This document shows positions 51,453-60,369 of a DNA stretch of 64,000 nt, in pieces (positions within the stretch are counted from its first letter, which is position 1; each line of letters starts with the position of its first letter). The position numbers were made by a program, and so were the translations under genes. Below the pieces are notes generated by a model. It did not search any database. It saw only the letters and a program-made list of their open reading frames with translations, and was not told where the DNA came from. The stretch lies in the NCBI GenBank assembly GCA_046155285.1, contig JBJXEA010000026.1, positions 248,001-312,000 of the forward strand, read 5' to 3'. This DNA is from CAILHX01 sp046155285. GTDB lineage: Bacteria > Pseudomonadota > Gammaproteobacteria > Burkholderiales > Methylophilaceae.

Positions 51453-52781
51453 ATGTCAGAGCCAATCAATATAGATTTACTCATTTTTCCGCGTTGGGTA
51501 GTGCCGGTGCGCCCTCGTGGTGCAGTGCTTGAGAAGCACGCGGTGGCAGTGCAGAATGGAAGCATTGTGGATGTGCTGCCAACCAGCGAGGCGGTGAGCA
51601 AATACGGGGCTGAGCGCACTGTTAATCTGCCTGAGCATGTCCTGATGCCGGGCTTAATCAATCTGCATACTCATGCCGCCATGAGCCTAATGCGCGGCTT
51701 GGCGGACGACTTGCCGTTGATGCGCTGGTTGCAAGAGTACATTTGGCCTGCCGAAGCAGCGCATGTGTTGGCAGACTTTGTGCGCGATGGTTCATTGCTT
51801 GCCTGCGCCGAGATGCTACGCGGCGGCGTGACTTGTTTCTCGGACATGTATTTCTATCCCGCAGCCACAGCGGAGGCTGTCATACAGTCTGGTATCCGTG
51901 CGCATTTGGGCTTGGTGGTGCTGGATTTCCCCACCAACTACGCAGCAGACGTAGATGATTATCTGAATAAGGGATTGGCCTTCCGTGACACTTTGAGCGG
52001 CCAGACGCGTATCACTACTTGTTTGGCACCGCACGCGCCTTACACGGTGAGCAATCGCAGCTTTGAAAAAGTGAGGATGTACGCCGAGCAGCTCAATCTC
52101 AATATCCACACACACTTGCACGAAACCCGCGATGAAATCGCACAGAGTGAAACAGAGTATGGCTTAAGGCCGTTACAGCGTTTAGCTAATCTGGGATTAT
52201 TAGGCCCTAATTTCATCGCCGCGCATGGCGTGCATCTGAATCAAGCCGAGATGGAATTATTGGCTGAACGTGGCTGTCATATAGCGCATTGCCCAGCCTC
52301 TAATCTAAAGCTGGCGAGTGGCATTGCGCCTACTGCTCAGTTGTTGGCACAAGGCATCAATGTAGGATTAGGCACAGATGGTGCCGCCAGCAATAATACC
52401 TTGGATATGTTTGCTGAGATGCGCTTGGCGGCTTTACTCGCCAAGGGCGCGAGTGGCGATGCGGAAACCTTGCCAGCTTGGGTTACGCTAGAAATGGCCA
52501 CCATCAACGGCGCTAAGGCGTTGGGTTTAGAGAGTGAAATAGGCTCGCTGGAAATCGGCAAACGTGCGGACATGGTCGCCGTCAACTTGAGCAGCATAGA
52601 AACCGCGCCGTGCTACGACCCCATCTCGCACTTGGTGTATGCCGCCAACCGCAGCCAAGTGAGCCATGTGTGGGTGGATGGCGTGGCAGTGCTGGACGAG
52701 CGCCAACTCACGCAAATTGATCAACGTGACATTTTAGAAAAAGCAAAACTATGGCAGAGCAAATTGCAGCAACGAACCTAA
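51453..52781 (+). CDS. TRZ/ATZ-family amidohydrolase (MtaD-like adenosine deaminase)
   Basis: The 442-aa metal-dependent hydrolase has the zinc-binding MPGLINLHTHAAMSLMRG, the THLHETRDEI histidine motif, IAAHGVHLNQAEME, HCPASNLKLASGIAP and the GLGTDGAASNNTLDM aspartate. The pattern fits 5-methylthioadenosine/S-adenosylhomocysteine deaminase (MtaD) and relatives. Placement before ubiG, a SAM-dependent methyltransferase, suits S-adenosylhomocysteine turnover. It overlaps ubiG by 31 bases. Specificity is not certain. Confidence 0.85.
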   Translation: MSEPINIDLLIFPRWVVPVRPRGAVLEKHAVAVQNGSIVDVLPTSEAVSKYGAERTVNLPEHVLMPGLINLHTHAAMSLMRGLADDLPLMRWLQEYIWPAEAAHVLADFVRDGSLLACAEMLRGGVTCFSDMYFYPAATAEAVIQSGIRAHLGLVVLDFPTNYAADVDDYLNKGLAFRDTLSGQTRITTCLAPHAPYTVSNRSFEKVRMYAEQLNLNIHTHLHETRDEIAQSETEYGLRPLQRLANLGLLGPNFIAAHGVHLNQAEMELLAERGCHIAHCPASNLKLASGIAPTAQLLAQGINVGLGTDGAASNNTLDMFAEMRLAALLAKGASGDAETLPAWVTLEMATINGAKALGLESEIGSLEIGKRADMVAVNLSSIETAPCYDPISHLVYAANRSQVSHVWVDGVAVLDERQLTQIDQRDILEKAKLWQSKLQQRT

Positions 52782-53488
52782 CAGCGAACCCAGCGACGAA
52801 TGTAGACGCACAGGAACTCAGTAAATTCGCCACGCTCGCCCACAAATGGTGGGATAAAAATAGCGAATTCAAACCTTTACACGATATCAATCCGCTACGC
52901 TTAGATTACATAGACCACCTAGTCGACCTGCACGGAAAAGCCGTGCTGGATGTGGGTTGCGGTGGCGGCATTCTGTCGGAATCCATGGCGAAAAAGGGCG
53001 CTCAAGTCACCGGCATAGACTTGGGCGAAAAAGCGCTTGGGGTCGCCAAGCTGCATCAGCTTGAAAGTGGCGCAAATGTTGAATACCGCTGCATCGCGGT
53101 AGAGGCCTTAGCCGCTGAACAACCTGCCAGCTTTGACGTGATCACCTGCATGGAAATGTTGGAACACGTGCCAGACCCCGCCTCTGTGGTGCGTGCTTGT
53201 AGCGCTCTAGTCAAACCCGGTGGACAGGTGTTTTTTTCCACCCTCAACCGCAACCCCAAATCGTATCTATTCGCCGTCATCGGCGCGGAATACATCCTCA
53301 ACATGCTACCGCGCGGTACACATGACTACGCCAAATTCATCAAACCGTCTGAGTTGGCAAGCTGGTGTCGCGCCGCAGGCTTAGCGGTAAACGAATTCAC
53401 TGGTATGAGCTATAACCCGCTCACCAAGCACTATTGGCTGGGGCGCGACGTATCGGTGAATTACATCGCGCACACGGTTAAATCGTGA
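52751..53488 (+). CDS. ubiG: Ubiquinone biosynthesis O-methyltransferase UbiG
   Basis: UbiG catalyses both O-methylations of ubiquinone synthesis. The 245-aa protein has the N-terminal FATLAHKWWDKNSEFKPLHDINPLRLDYI, SAM motif VLDVGCGGGILSESMA and EMLEHVPDP. Length and motifs are normal. It overlaps the mtaD-like gene by 31 bases and the phosphatase by four, consistent with an operon. Confidence 0.95.
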   Translation: MAEQIAATNLTANPATNVDAQELSKFATLAHKWWDKNSEFKPLHDINPLRLDYIDHLVDLHGKAVLDVGCGGGILSESMAKKGAQVTGIDLGEKALGVAKLHQLESGANVEYRCIAVEALAAEQPASFDVITCMEMLEHVPDPASVVRACSALVKPGGQVFFSTLNRNPKSYLFAVIGAEYILNMLPRGTHDYAKFIKPSELASWCRAAGLAVNEFTGMSYNPLTKHYWLGRDVSVNYIAHTVKS

Positions 53489-54135
53489 AATTCCAAGCGG
53501 TTTTTTTTGATTTAGACGGCACTCTCGCCGACACCGCCGTGCAGCTTGGCCTAGCGCTCAACTTGCAACGCGAACGCCATGGTCTAGAGCCACTCGCCGC
53601 CGAGATTATTCGCCCCTATGCCTCGCACGGCACACGCGGCTTGCTGGAGTTAGGCTTTGGTTTCAGCCTTGAACACCCTGATTTTGAAGCCTATCGCCTT
53701 GAATACCTCGCCATCTACGATGATGTTTTTCTACAAAATCCACAATTATTTGACGGCATGGCAGAAGTCTTAACCGCCATAGAAACCCATGGCTTAAAGT
53801 GGGGCGTCGTCACCAACAAACCGCGCCGATTTACCATGCCACTGATGCAAGCGCTGGGCTTGCATCAACGCGCGGCAGCGATTGTGAGCGCCGATGACTG
53901 CGAACGCCCCAAACCCTATCCTGACACCTTATTACTGGCGTGTGAGTTGGTGGGTGTTGCGGCGCCGGCTTGTGTTTACGTAGGCGATGCCGAGCGAGAT
54001 ATAGAAGCTGGACTGGCGGCAGCCATGCAGACCATTATTGCCATGTACGGCTATTTGGATATGCGGGATACGCCGGAAACGTGGGGTGCGAATGCCACGA
54101 TAGCCACACCTTTAGGTTTTTTGGGGTTGTTGTAG
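53485..54135 (+). CDS. gph: HAD-family phosphoglycolate phosphatase-like protein Gph
   Basis: The 216-aa haloacid-dehalogenase phosphatase has motif I FFDLDGTLADTAVQL, the small-cap domain, motif II VVTNKPRRFT, and motif III/IV KPYPDTLLLACELVGV and YVGDAERDIEAG. It starts with GTG overlapping the ubiG stop. The ubiG-gph order is common in betaproteobacteria. It removes 2-phosphoglycolate; other phosphate substrates are possible for this family. Confidence 0.9.
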   Translation: MKFQAVFFDLDGTLADTAVQLGLALNLQRERHGLEPLAAEIIRPYASHGTRGLLELGFGFSLEHPDFEAYRLEYLAIYDDVFLQNPQLFDGMAEVLTAIETHGLKWGVVTNKPRRFTMPLMQALGLHQRAAAIVSADDCERPKPYPDTLLLACELVGVAAPACVYVGDAERDIEAGLAAAMQTIIAMYGYLDMRDTPETWGANATIATPLGFLGLL

Positions 54136-54201
54136 TGCCGGTGGCTGGGCTGTAGAAAGTGTGTGGGCAACGAGTTGCTTGCCCTGCTTGGCTATTCAAG
54201 A

Positions 54202-54293
54202 GTAGCCTGCATGAAACGCAGCGTAATATGGGGAAGGTGATAGCACGGCGGAATTGCTGCATCCCGTATTCCGCTTCGCTGCATACAGGCTAC
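54202..54293. repeat. Dispersed repeat with GTAGCCTG/CAGGCTAC ends
   Basis: GTAGCCTG (54202-54209) and CAGGCTAC (54286-54293) are perfect inverted ends around a stretch with GCGTAATATGGGG and CGTATTCCGCTTCGCTGC. The pattern matches the widely scattered type with GTAGCC(C/T)GGATG and CATCCGGGCTAC ends. It lies 23 bp upstream of the second ridA start and explains most of the gap 54136-54316. Confidence 0.6.
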
Positions 54294-54316
54294 GCTGGCT
54301 TTAATTAGTAGCGAGG

Positions 54317-54691
54317 TTGTCTGTGCTACGAGAAAATATCGTGTCTGACCCCATTTTTATCCGTTCCCAAGCCATGGTGGTGGGCGATTTGCTGTTCACC
54401 TCTGGTCAAATCCCGTTACGCGCAGATGGCAGCCTGGTTGAGGGCGACATTACCGCACAGACAAATCAAGTCTTAGTCAATCTGCGTGCGGTCATCGAAG
54501 CAGCAGGTGCCAACCTCTCCAAAGTGGTCAAAACCACGGTGTTTCTGAAGAATCTGGATGATTTTGCAGTGATGAACGGACTGTATGCCGAGGCTTTCGG
54601 CAGCCATACACCAGCGCGTTCTACGGTGCAGGTCGCCAAATTACCGCGTGATGTGTTGGTGGAAATAGAAGCCATCGTTTTCTTGGCATAA
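54317..54691 (+). CDS. RidA paralogue with replaced N-terminus
   Basis: From SQA near residue 17 onward this 124-aa protein differs from the ridA at 5473 at about eight of 106 positions, including a preserved catalytic arginine in PARSTVQVAKLPRD. The first 17 residues are unrelated: the GPYSQ segment, with the conserved Tyr, is gone. The DNA of the two genes differs at many synonymous sites, so both have been under protein-level selection for a long time. Start is a TTG with no clear ribosome-binding site. It could be a functional variant or a 5'-truncated copy. Confidence 0.72.
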   Translation: MSVLRENIVSDPIFIRSQAMVVGDLLFTSGQIPLRADGSLVEGDITAQTNQVLVNLRAVIEAAGANLSKVVKTTVFLKNLDDFAVMNGLYAEAFGSHTPARSTVQVAKLPRDVLVEIEAIVFLA

Positions 54692-54777
54692 AAAAAACAG
54701 GCACAAAAAAGCCCACAATTGATTCTCGTAGACTTTTTCTAAGGCCCTAGTCGCCAATAGCTGACGCCGAATCAGGG

Positions 54778-55395
54778 TCAGCTTGGCCAGTTTTCGAGAA
54801 CGAGGCCAACAACAGCCATTAAGTCTTCCTTCGTCGCACCGCTCGTAGCCTGCACTGACATCCCTTGATGAATAGTAGCGACATATTTTGCAAACTGTTG
54901 AGGGCTTGTATTGGTAGGGAAGTCATCTTGCGATTGAGCCAATTCCAAGCGTTGCCTGAGTGCGTTTTCATAACCTTTTCGGTAGGTGATTAACTCCTGA
55001 TGGATCAACTCTGCTCCCTGTCCACAAGACAAGGCTCCTTGCACAATCATGCAACCTCTTGGGTGGACTGGATTGGTAAGGAATTCCGCTGACTTGGTTA
55101 AGAACATTTCTACCACTTGTTTTGCCGTTGGCTGTTGCATTGCTTCTCCGACGTAGGCTACCGGACCAGACATGTATCTCCCCAGAGCCTTACGAAATAG
55201 CTCTTCCTTATTGCCGAAGGCAGCATAAATACTAGGGCGGTTAACTCCCAACGCTTCTGTAAGCTCGGCCATAGAAGCGCCTTCATAGCCCCGAGTCCAA
55301 AATACCTTGAGCGCTTTCTCTAAAGCCTCCTGAGTATCAAAATTGGTTGGCCTGCCGCGAGGTCTTTTCAATTCTGTAGTGTTCATGACTTTCAA
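54778..55395 (-). CDS. TetR/AcrR-family transcriptional regulator
   Basis: The 205-aa repressor has a helix-turn-helix in the first 60 residues (EALEKALKVFWTRGYEGASM then LGVNRPSIYAAFGNKEELF) and a C-terminal TetR domain (PRGCMIVQGALSCGQGAE). It is divergent from the SDR gene, whose promoter carries two matching operators. It should repress both directions and respond to an unknown small molecule. Confidence 0.88.
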   Translation of the reverse strand: MKVMNTTELKRPRGRPTNFDTQEALEKALKVFWTRGYEGASMAELTEALGVNRPSIYAAFGNKEELFRKALGRYMSGPVAYVGEAMQQPTAKQVVEMFLTKSAEFLTNPVHPRGCMIVQGALSCGQGAELIHQELITYRKGYENALRQRLELAQSQDDFPTNTSPQQFAKYVATIHQGMSVQATSGATKEDLMAVVGLVLENWPS

Positions 55396-55419
55396 TAGTT
55401 AAGTTCTAAAATAATATTA

Positions 55420-55489
55420 TACCGTAAGGTAAAAAAACAATTGACAAGCATTTATCGTCAGCATACTATTTATTTACCGTATGGTAAAT
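55420..55489 (+). promoter_or_regulatory. SDR promoter flanked by two TetR operators
   Basis: TTGACA (55441-55446) and TACTAT (55464-55469) are 17 bp apart. TACCGTAAGGTA (55420-55431) lies upstream and ATTTACCGTATGGTAAAT (55472-55489) downstream; the second has perfect 7-bp arms ATTTACC/GGTAAAT. Both share the TACCGTA(A/T)GGTA core, so two dimers of the divergent TetR-family protein could bind and repress the SDR promoter and its own gene. Confidence 0.75.
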
Positions 55490-55522
55490 ATTTATAACAT
55501 TCTCAACACGAGGAATTAAATC

Positions 55523-56266
55523 ATGGCGACAAATGAAGGAAAAGTAGCATTTATTACTGGTGCAAATCGTGGTATCGGTTTTGAAACAGCAAAGCATCTA
55601 GGCAAGCTAGGTATCAATGTGGTGCTGGGTTCGCGTGATCTTGCCAAGGGTCAGGAAGCAGTTAAGCAATTAGAACAGCTTGGTGTGAAGGCAGAGACCA
55701 TCGCTTACGATGCAAATAATGTTAACTCTGCAGGTGCAGCTTATACATATCTGAATGAAAAATTCGGCAAACTCGACATCCTTATAAATAATGCAGGGAT
55801 GTGCGATGAACAGCTCTTCGGTAAAGAAACCAGCAGTAACGTCAATGCCGATGTATTACAGCAGACATTTCAAACCAATTTCTTTGATGTGGTGGGATTG
55901 ACGCAGAAGTTACTGCCACTAATCAAGAAAGCGCAGGCTGGTCGTATCGTTAACGTGTCCAGCATACTGGCATCCCTGACATTGCATAGCATGCCTAGCT
56001 CGCCAATAGATCCAGCAAAAGCACTTGCCTATAACGCTTCCAAAACCGCAATTAACGTGTTCACCATCCACTTGGCGCATGAGCTGCGTGATACCAAGAT
56101 CAAAGTGAACTCTGCTCATCCTGGATGGGTAAAGACTGAGCTGGGCGGGCCAAGCGCACCTATGGAAGTTGTTGACAGCTACAAAACCAGTGTTCGTTTA
56201 GCGACCTTAGATGACAACGGGCCGAGCGGTGGTTTCTTTCATGAAGGGGATACGCTGCCTTGGTAA
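55523..56266 (+). CDS. Short-chain dehydrogenase/reductase
   Basis: The 247-aa NAD(P)-dependent oxidoreductase has the cofactor motif VAFITGANRGIGFETA, NNAG and the catalytic Tyr-Lys in YNASKTA, with HPGWVKTELGG after it. A seven-residue insertion (SMPSSPIDPAKA) precedes the Tyr. It resembles carbonyl-reductase-like SDRs of plants and bacteria. The first gene of a TetR-controlled pair; the partner hydrolase follows 61 bases after its stop. The substrate is unknown. Confidence 0.88.
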   Translation: MATNEGKVAFITGANRGIGFETAKHLGKLGINVVLGSRDLAKGQEAVKQLEQLGVKAETIAYDANNVNSAGAAYTYLNEKFGKLDILINNAGMCDEQLFGKETSSNVNADVLQQTFQTNFFDVVGLTQKLLPLIKKAQAGRIVNVSSILASLTLHSMPSSPIDPAKALAYNASKTAINVFTIHLAHELRDTKIKVNSAHPGWVKTELGGPSAPMEVVDSYKTSVRLATLDDNGPSGGFFHEGDTLPW

Positions 56267-56327
56267 ATGGGGGCAACTCGATCTTCAAGCAGTGCAGCAC
56301 TCACTAGATACTAAAAGGGAAAACAAA

Positions 56328-57179
56328 ATGCAAGACTTATCCAAAATCGGCGAAATTTCTGAACTTCAAATTGACGCTAATCGGTCAATTCGCTATCTGA
56401 AAACAGGGAATGGCGACCCACTTATTTTGTTGCATACGATACGCACACAGTTGGACTATTTTGAAGAGGTGATTCCACAACTGGCAAAGCATTTCACTGT
56501 TTACGCAATAGATTTACCGGGGCATGGTTACTCCTCTATTGATACCAAAGCCAATTATGATGAGCCATATTTCCGCAGCGCTGTCATAGCGTTTATTGAA
56601 AAGCTTGATCTGAACAAAGTCACCTTGGTCGGTGAGTCAATAGGTGCCGTGTTGGCACTGACCGTTGCCAGTCAATTGCCGGATCGTGTCATAAAGGTCA
56701 TCTCGTCCAATGCTTATGATTACGACCTGCGTTATGGCGATGGTGTGCGACGCGGTAATTTGCTTGCAAACTTCGTTATTGGCCAGTTTGCCATTCCGTA
56801 TGTAGGTGCAGTGGTTGCGGCAATGGAAAACATACTTTTCCTGGGCATTATCTTGAAGGGCGGATTAAGAAACAAACGCTGGATGCCTGGGAAACTGCTG
56901 AAAGAGTTTGATCGGGTTGGACGTCGCAAGGGCTATCGGCATGTGGAACGCAGCACTTTCGCAGGATGGCAGTCATGGAGCAAGGCTCGTTCTATGTACG
57001 CTGCAGTAAAAGTGCCAGTCATTCTCATATACGGCGAATATGATTGGTCAACGATAGTTGAACGCAAGCGTACTGCGAAAGAACTGGGTGGAGTAGCTAT
57101 TAATACCATAGCCAATACCGGGCATTTTGCTTTTGTTGATAATCCCCATAAACTGGTCGAACTTGCTATTGGCACGTAA
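56328..57179 (+). CDS. Alpha/beta-hydrolase
   Basis: The 283-aa hydrolase has the nucleophile elbow GESIGAVLAL, an acid in LIYGEYDWST and a terminal histidine in NTGHFAFV, so a Ser-Asp-His triad seems intact. The oxyanion-hole region is LLHTIRTQLDYFE rather than the usual HG, which is unusual. ATG 56328 follows AAAGGGA; the frame also runs up to 56211 inside the SDR gene. It is likely co-transcribed with the SDR. Substrate unknown. Confidence 0.82.
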   Translation: MQDLSKIGEISELQIDANRSIRYLKTGNGDPLILLHTIRTQLDYFEEVIPQLAKHFTVYAIDLPGHGYSSIDTKANYDEPYFRSAVIAFIEKLDLNKVTLVGESIGAVLALTVASQLPDRVIKVISSNAYDYDLRYGDGVRRGNLLANFVIGQFAIPYVGAVVAAMENILFLGIILKGGLRNKRWMPGKLLKEFDRVGRRKGYRHVERSTFAGWQSWSKARSMYAAVKVPVILIYGEYDWSTIVERKRTAKELGGVAINTIANTGHFAFVDNPHKLVELAIGT

Positions 57180-57234
57180 TTAACTGAAGAGAATAACGAT
57201 TGTGGCAAAATATGTTACAACTTGAATCTTAAGA

Positions 57235-57267
57235 AAACAAAACCCACCTGTTCGGTGGGTTTTGTTT
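57235..57267. terminator. Bidirectional terminator
   Basis: AAACAAAACCCACC pairs with GGTGGGTTTTGTTT over 14 bp around TGTTC. T runs lie on both sides (TTTTGTTT and the reverse), so it can end both the hydrolase transcript and the convergent polyamine-binding-protein transcript. Confidence 0.9.
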
Positions 57268-57290
57268 GAATGTTCTGCCTATAAGATTTT

Positions 57291-58415
57291 CTATAACCCG
57301 GATTTTATTTTGGTGAATGCTCGCGTCATGGTTCTGCGCGTGGCATTGCTGCGCACTTCGTAGAATTGGGCTTTAGTGTTCAGGTAGTCATCTGGAGGGA
57401 AGGCAATTTTATTCGCTAGTACGTCAGGGTTGATGAATTTGCGCGCGGCCAGATTTGGGCTGGTGAACATCACACGGTTGGTAATCTCTGCCTGTACTTC
57501 AGGACGCAGAATATAATTGATCCACAACAAGGCGTTCTCAGGGTGTGGCGCATCCACTGGGATCATCATGGATTCAAAGCCGAACTGCATGCCGTTAGGC
57601 GGTAGCGGTGCTTCTATGCGTACCCCTTTACCGGCTTCTTTGGCTTGGCGCGCCGCATTGTTGAAGTCGCTGCCATAGCCAAGCGCCACACAGATGTTGC
57701 CTGCGCTTAAATCGGTGATATAGCCGTTGTAGCTGAACATGCGAATGTCAGGCCGGACTTTTTGCAGCATGCTGGCGACATCCTTGTAGTCGGATTCCTT
57801 GCTGCTGAAAGCAGGGTGTCCCATATAGATCAAGCCAGATGGGAACACATCACTGGCGCTATCCAGTATCGAAATCCCGCATTTTTTGAGTTTTGACGTG
57901 TATTTCGGGTTGAATACCAGATCAAAAGGGTTGGCCGGGATGGGTTCAGTGCCTAGTGCGGTTTTCACCTTGTCCACGTTATAACCCACGCTGATGGAGC
58001 CGCCCAGCCACGGCACCATGTACTGGTTGGCGGGATCGAGCTTTGCCATCTGGCGCATCACCACTGGGTTAAGATTGCCCCAGTTGGTCAGTTTCTTGCG
58101 ATCCAATTTTTGCACCAGATTGCCGTCTATCATGATGCGGCCAAAGTCGGAGGAGGGCACGATGATGTCATAGCCCGTTTTACCTGCGATCATCTTGGCG
58201 AGCAGGGTTTCATTGGAATCGAAGTTGTCATAGCGCACTTTGATACCGGTTTCCGCTTCGAACTTCTTGACCGTGTTTTCTCCGATATATTCCGCCCAGT
58301 TGTAGATGTTCAGTACTTTTTCCTGATCTGCGCTCATGGCCACGGGTGAGGACATCAGAGCAATGAGTGCTGAAAGCGCTAGAAGACAGTTTTTTTGCCA
58401 GAAATTCAAAGTCAT
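57291..58415 (-). CDS. Polyamine ABC transporter binding protein, PotF type
   Basis: The 374-aa periplasmic protein has a signal peptide (about residues 1-28) and the Pot-family features VLNIYNWAEYIGENTV, GYDIIVPSSDFGRIMI, NQYMVPWLGGSISVGYN and LLWINYILRPEVQAEITN. The ATG is preceded by AAGGGA. It is the gene after agmatinase on the same strand, and no permease or ATPase is adjacent, so it may use the Pot-type membrane proteins at 26397-29280 or ones outside the window. Confidence 0.9.
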   Translation of the reverse strand: MTLNFWQKNCLLALSALIALMSSPVAMSADQEKVLNIYNWAEYIGENTVKKFEAETGIKVRYDNFDSNETLLAKMIAGKTGYDIIVPSSDFGRIMIDGNLVQKLDRKKLTNWGNLNPVVMRQMAKLDPANQYMVPWLGGSISVGYNVDKVKTALGTEPIPANPFDLVFNPKYTSKLKKCGISILDSASDVFPSGLIYMGHPAFSSKESDYKDVASMLQKVRPDIRMFSYNGYITDLSAGNICVALGYGSDFNNAARQAKEAGKGVRIEAPLPPNGMQFGFESMMIPVDAPHPENALLWINYILRPEVQAEITNRVMFTSPNLAARKFINPDVLANKIAFPPDDYLNTKAQFYEVRSNATRRTMTRAFTKIKSGL

Positions 58416-58442
58416 TTCGATTCCCTTAAATGTGATTAGAAG

Positions 58443-59387
58443 TTAGGCGCTGATGACGCATAGCATCTCTGCCGCTATCTGCGCGGCACTCAGCGCGGTA
58501 ATCTCGCTGTGATCATAGGCCGGCGCGACTTCAACGACATCCATGCCGATGATGTTGAGCCCGACGAATTTTCTTAAAATCGCCAATGCTTGAGCCGAGC
58601 TTAAGCCGCCCGCAACTGGCGTTCCCGTACCCGGCGCGAAAGCAGGATCTAGGCAGTCGATATCAAAAGTGAGGTAAGTTTGCCGTTGGCCTATGATGTC
58701 ATGCACCTTCTGCGCCACGGCGGCAGTTCCATGCTCGTGTACCCAGTCCGCGCCCAGAATGTTCACGCCCATGAAATCTTCGTTCCAGGTTCTGATGCCG
58801 ATCTGCACCGAAGTCTTCGGGTCAATCAAACCCTCTTTGATCGCCTTGTAGAACATGGTGCCGTGGTTGAGGGAGTTGGGTTCGTCATCTGCCCAGGTGT
58901 CGCAATGTGCATCGAAATGGATCAACGATAAGGGCGCGCCGAATTTCTCGGCATGTGCTTTCAGTAGCGGATAGGTGATGTAGTGGTCGCCGCCCAGCGT
59001 CAGCATCTTGGCATTTGACGCAAGAATGGTCTGCGCATGTTGGTGTATGGATGCAAAAATGGTGTGTGGATTGTGCGAATCGAGCCAGCAATCGCCATAA
59101 TCGATGACGGACAGCCTGTCGCAAGGGCCAAAGCCCCATGGATGTATGAGTTCATTCATCTGAACCGAGGCCGCGCGCACTGCCGCGGGCCCCATTCTTG
59201 CGCCGCTGCGGAAGGTGGTGGCTAGATCAAGCGGTACGCCGGATACCGCCACATCAACGCCTTCCAGGTTCTTGGTGTACTGCCTGCGCATAAAGGACAA
59301 AACCCCTGCGTAGGTGTTCTCACGGTCATAACCTTTCAGGTTTTTGCGCACGATTGCGCTGTCGCCAAATACTTCAGATTTACTCAA
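58443..59387 (-). CDS. speB: Agmatinase SpeB (ureohydrolase)
   Basis: The 314-aa enzyme hydrolyses agmatine to putrescine and urea. Its manganese ligands are all visible: GGDH (H135), HFDAHCDTW (D159, H161, D163) and LTFDIDCLDPAFAPGTG (D242, D244). The GMDVVEVAPAYDHSEITALSA segment is close to E. coli SpeB. I chose TTG 59387 because AAGGAG stands seven bases before it; the longer ATG frame would run into the LysR gene. Guanidinobutyrase activity is an alternative within the family. Confidence 0.85.
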   Translation of the reverse strand: MSKSEVFGDSAIVRKNLKGYDRENTYAGVLSFMRRQYTKNLEGVDVAVSGVPLDLATTFRSGARMGPAAVRAASVQMNELIHPWGFGPCDRLSVIDYGDCWLDSHNPHTIFASIHQHAQTILASNAKMLTLGGDHYITYPLLKAHAEKFGAPLSLIHFDAHCDTWADDEPNSLNHGTMFYKAIKEGLIDPKTSVQIGIRTWNEDFMGVNILGADWVHEHGTAAVAQKVHDIIGQRQTYLTFDIDCLDPAFAPGTGTPVAGGLSSAQALAILRKFVGLNIIGMDVVEVAPAYDHSEITALSAAQIAAEMLCVISA

Positions 59388-59430
59388 GATTTTCTCCTTA
59401 AAGTTAAGGGCTATATTCACAGGTTTACGC

Positions 59431-59442
59431 ATTGCGTGCAAT
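59431..59442. promoter_or_regulatory. Dyad in the speB-LysR divergent region
   Basis: ATTGC-GT-GCAAT has perfect 5-bp arms in the 92-bp region between speB and the LysR gene. LysR-type regulators bind dyads of this kind and often control a divergent target. Confidence 0.4.
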
Positions 59443-59479
59443 TAGCTACACTTACCTAGATATTATTTTTTTTAATACC

Positions 59480-60367
59480 ATGAGCAAAACCTTACCCCCA
59501 TTTAAGTTTCTTGTTGCCTTCGATGCTGCCGCAAGGCTAGGAAGCTTTTCCAAGGCATCAGAAGAGCTTTCTCTTACTCAGTCGGCTATCAGCCAGCAGT
59601 TGCTTAAGTTGGAAGAGATATTAGGTCAAAGCCTGTTCTTCCGAAAAGGCAAAGGGGTGGCATTGACCGCTGCAGGGGAGTTGTTGCATGAGACGGTGAA
59701 GGATACGCTTGCCCGTTTAACTGCCGGATTGGGGCGCTTGGAGCCATATAAGAACCAGGATTCGGTGCTGATCGCTTGTCCACCTGATTTTGCCCACGGT
59801 TGGCTCATGCCGCGCATATCCCATTTAAAGGCCGTTTGTCCCGCCATTGAGGTCTGGATCATGACGGAGAGAGAGGTGAGGGAGATCGACCGTATAGATG
59901 TTGATTTGGTCATCTCCAGAAAGCCCATCCATACCGCCGATGTTGAGTGTGCACCGTTAATGGAAGATCACTCTGTCGCCATATGTGGCATGCAGAATGC
60001 ACAACAACTCAATTTGCTGCCATACCCCAAGGTATTAGAAAAAGCGCCATTGTTACTGCTGGAAAGTGAACCCGCCTGGAGTGGCCGGTTGTCTGGTGAA
60101 GAGTTCAGAGATTTACAACTGACGCGTGGCGCCACCATAGATGATGCCCGCTTGTTGCTTGAAGCGGTCACCAGGGGGTTGGGGATAGGCTTTGTCTCAA
60201 ATGCACTGGCTTGCCAAGCACTAAAAGAGGGGCAGGTAAAACGATTGATCCATGTGCCACCTTTGTCATTGCCCAGGCTATGGCTCATGCGCACACGGCT
60301 GACACCCCGCACGCCTCATGCCAATCAGGTTTTTAACTGGATGCGAGAGGCTGCAATAGCTGGTTGA
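59480..60367 (+). CDS. LysR-family transcriptional regulator (GcvA-like)
   Basis: The 295-aa regulator has a helix-turn-helix near the start (LVAFDAAARLGSFSKASEELSLTQSAISQQL) and a periplasmic-binding-protein-like effector domain (about 90-290). It starts at ATG 59480 (the frame runs on to 59432). The divergent position to speB suggests it controls the agmatine genes. GcvA-like members respond to small amino compounds, but the ligand is unknown. Confidence 0.88.
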   Translation: MSKTLPPFKFLVAFDAAARLGSFSKASEELSLTQSAISQQLLKLEEILGQSLFFRKGKGVALTAAGELLHETVKDTLARLTAGLGRLEPYKNQDSVLIACPPDFAHGWLMPRISHLKAVCPAIEVWIMTEREVREIDRIDVDLVISRKPIHTADVECAPLMEDHSVAICGMQNAQQLNLLPYPKVLEKAPLLLLESEPAWSGRLSGEEFRDLQLTRGATIDDARLLLEAVTRGLGIGFVSNALACQALKEGQVKRLIHVPPLSLPRLWLMRTRLTPRTPHANQVFNWMREAAIAG

Positions 60368-60369
60368 AG

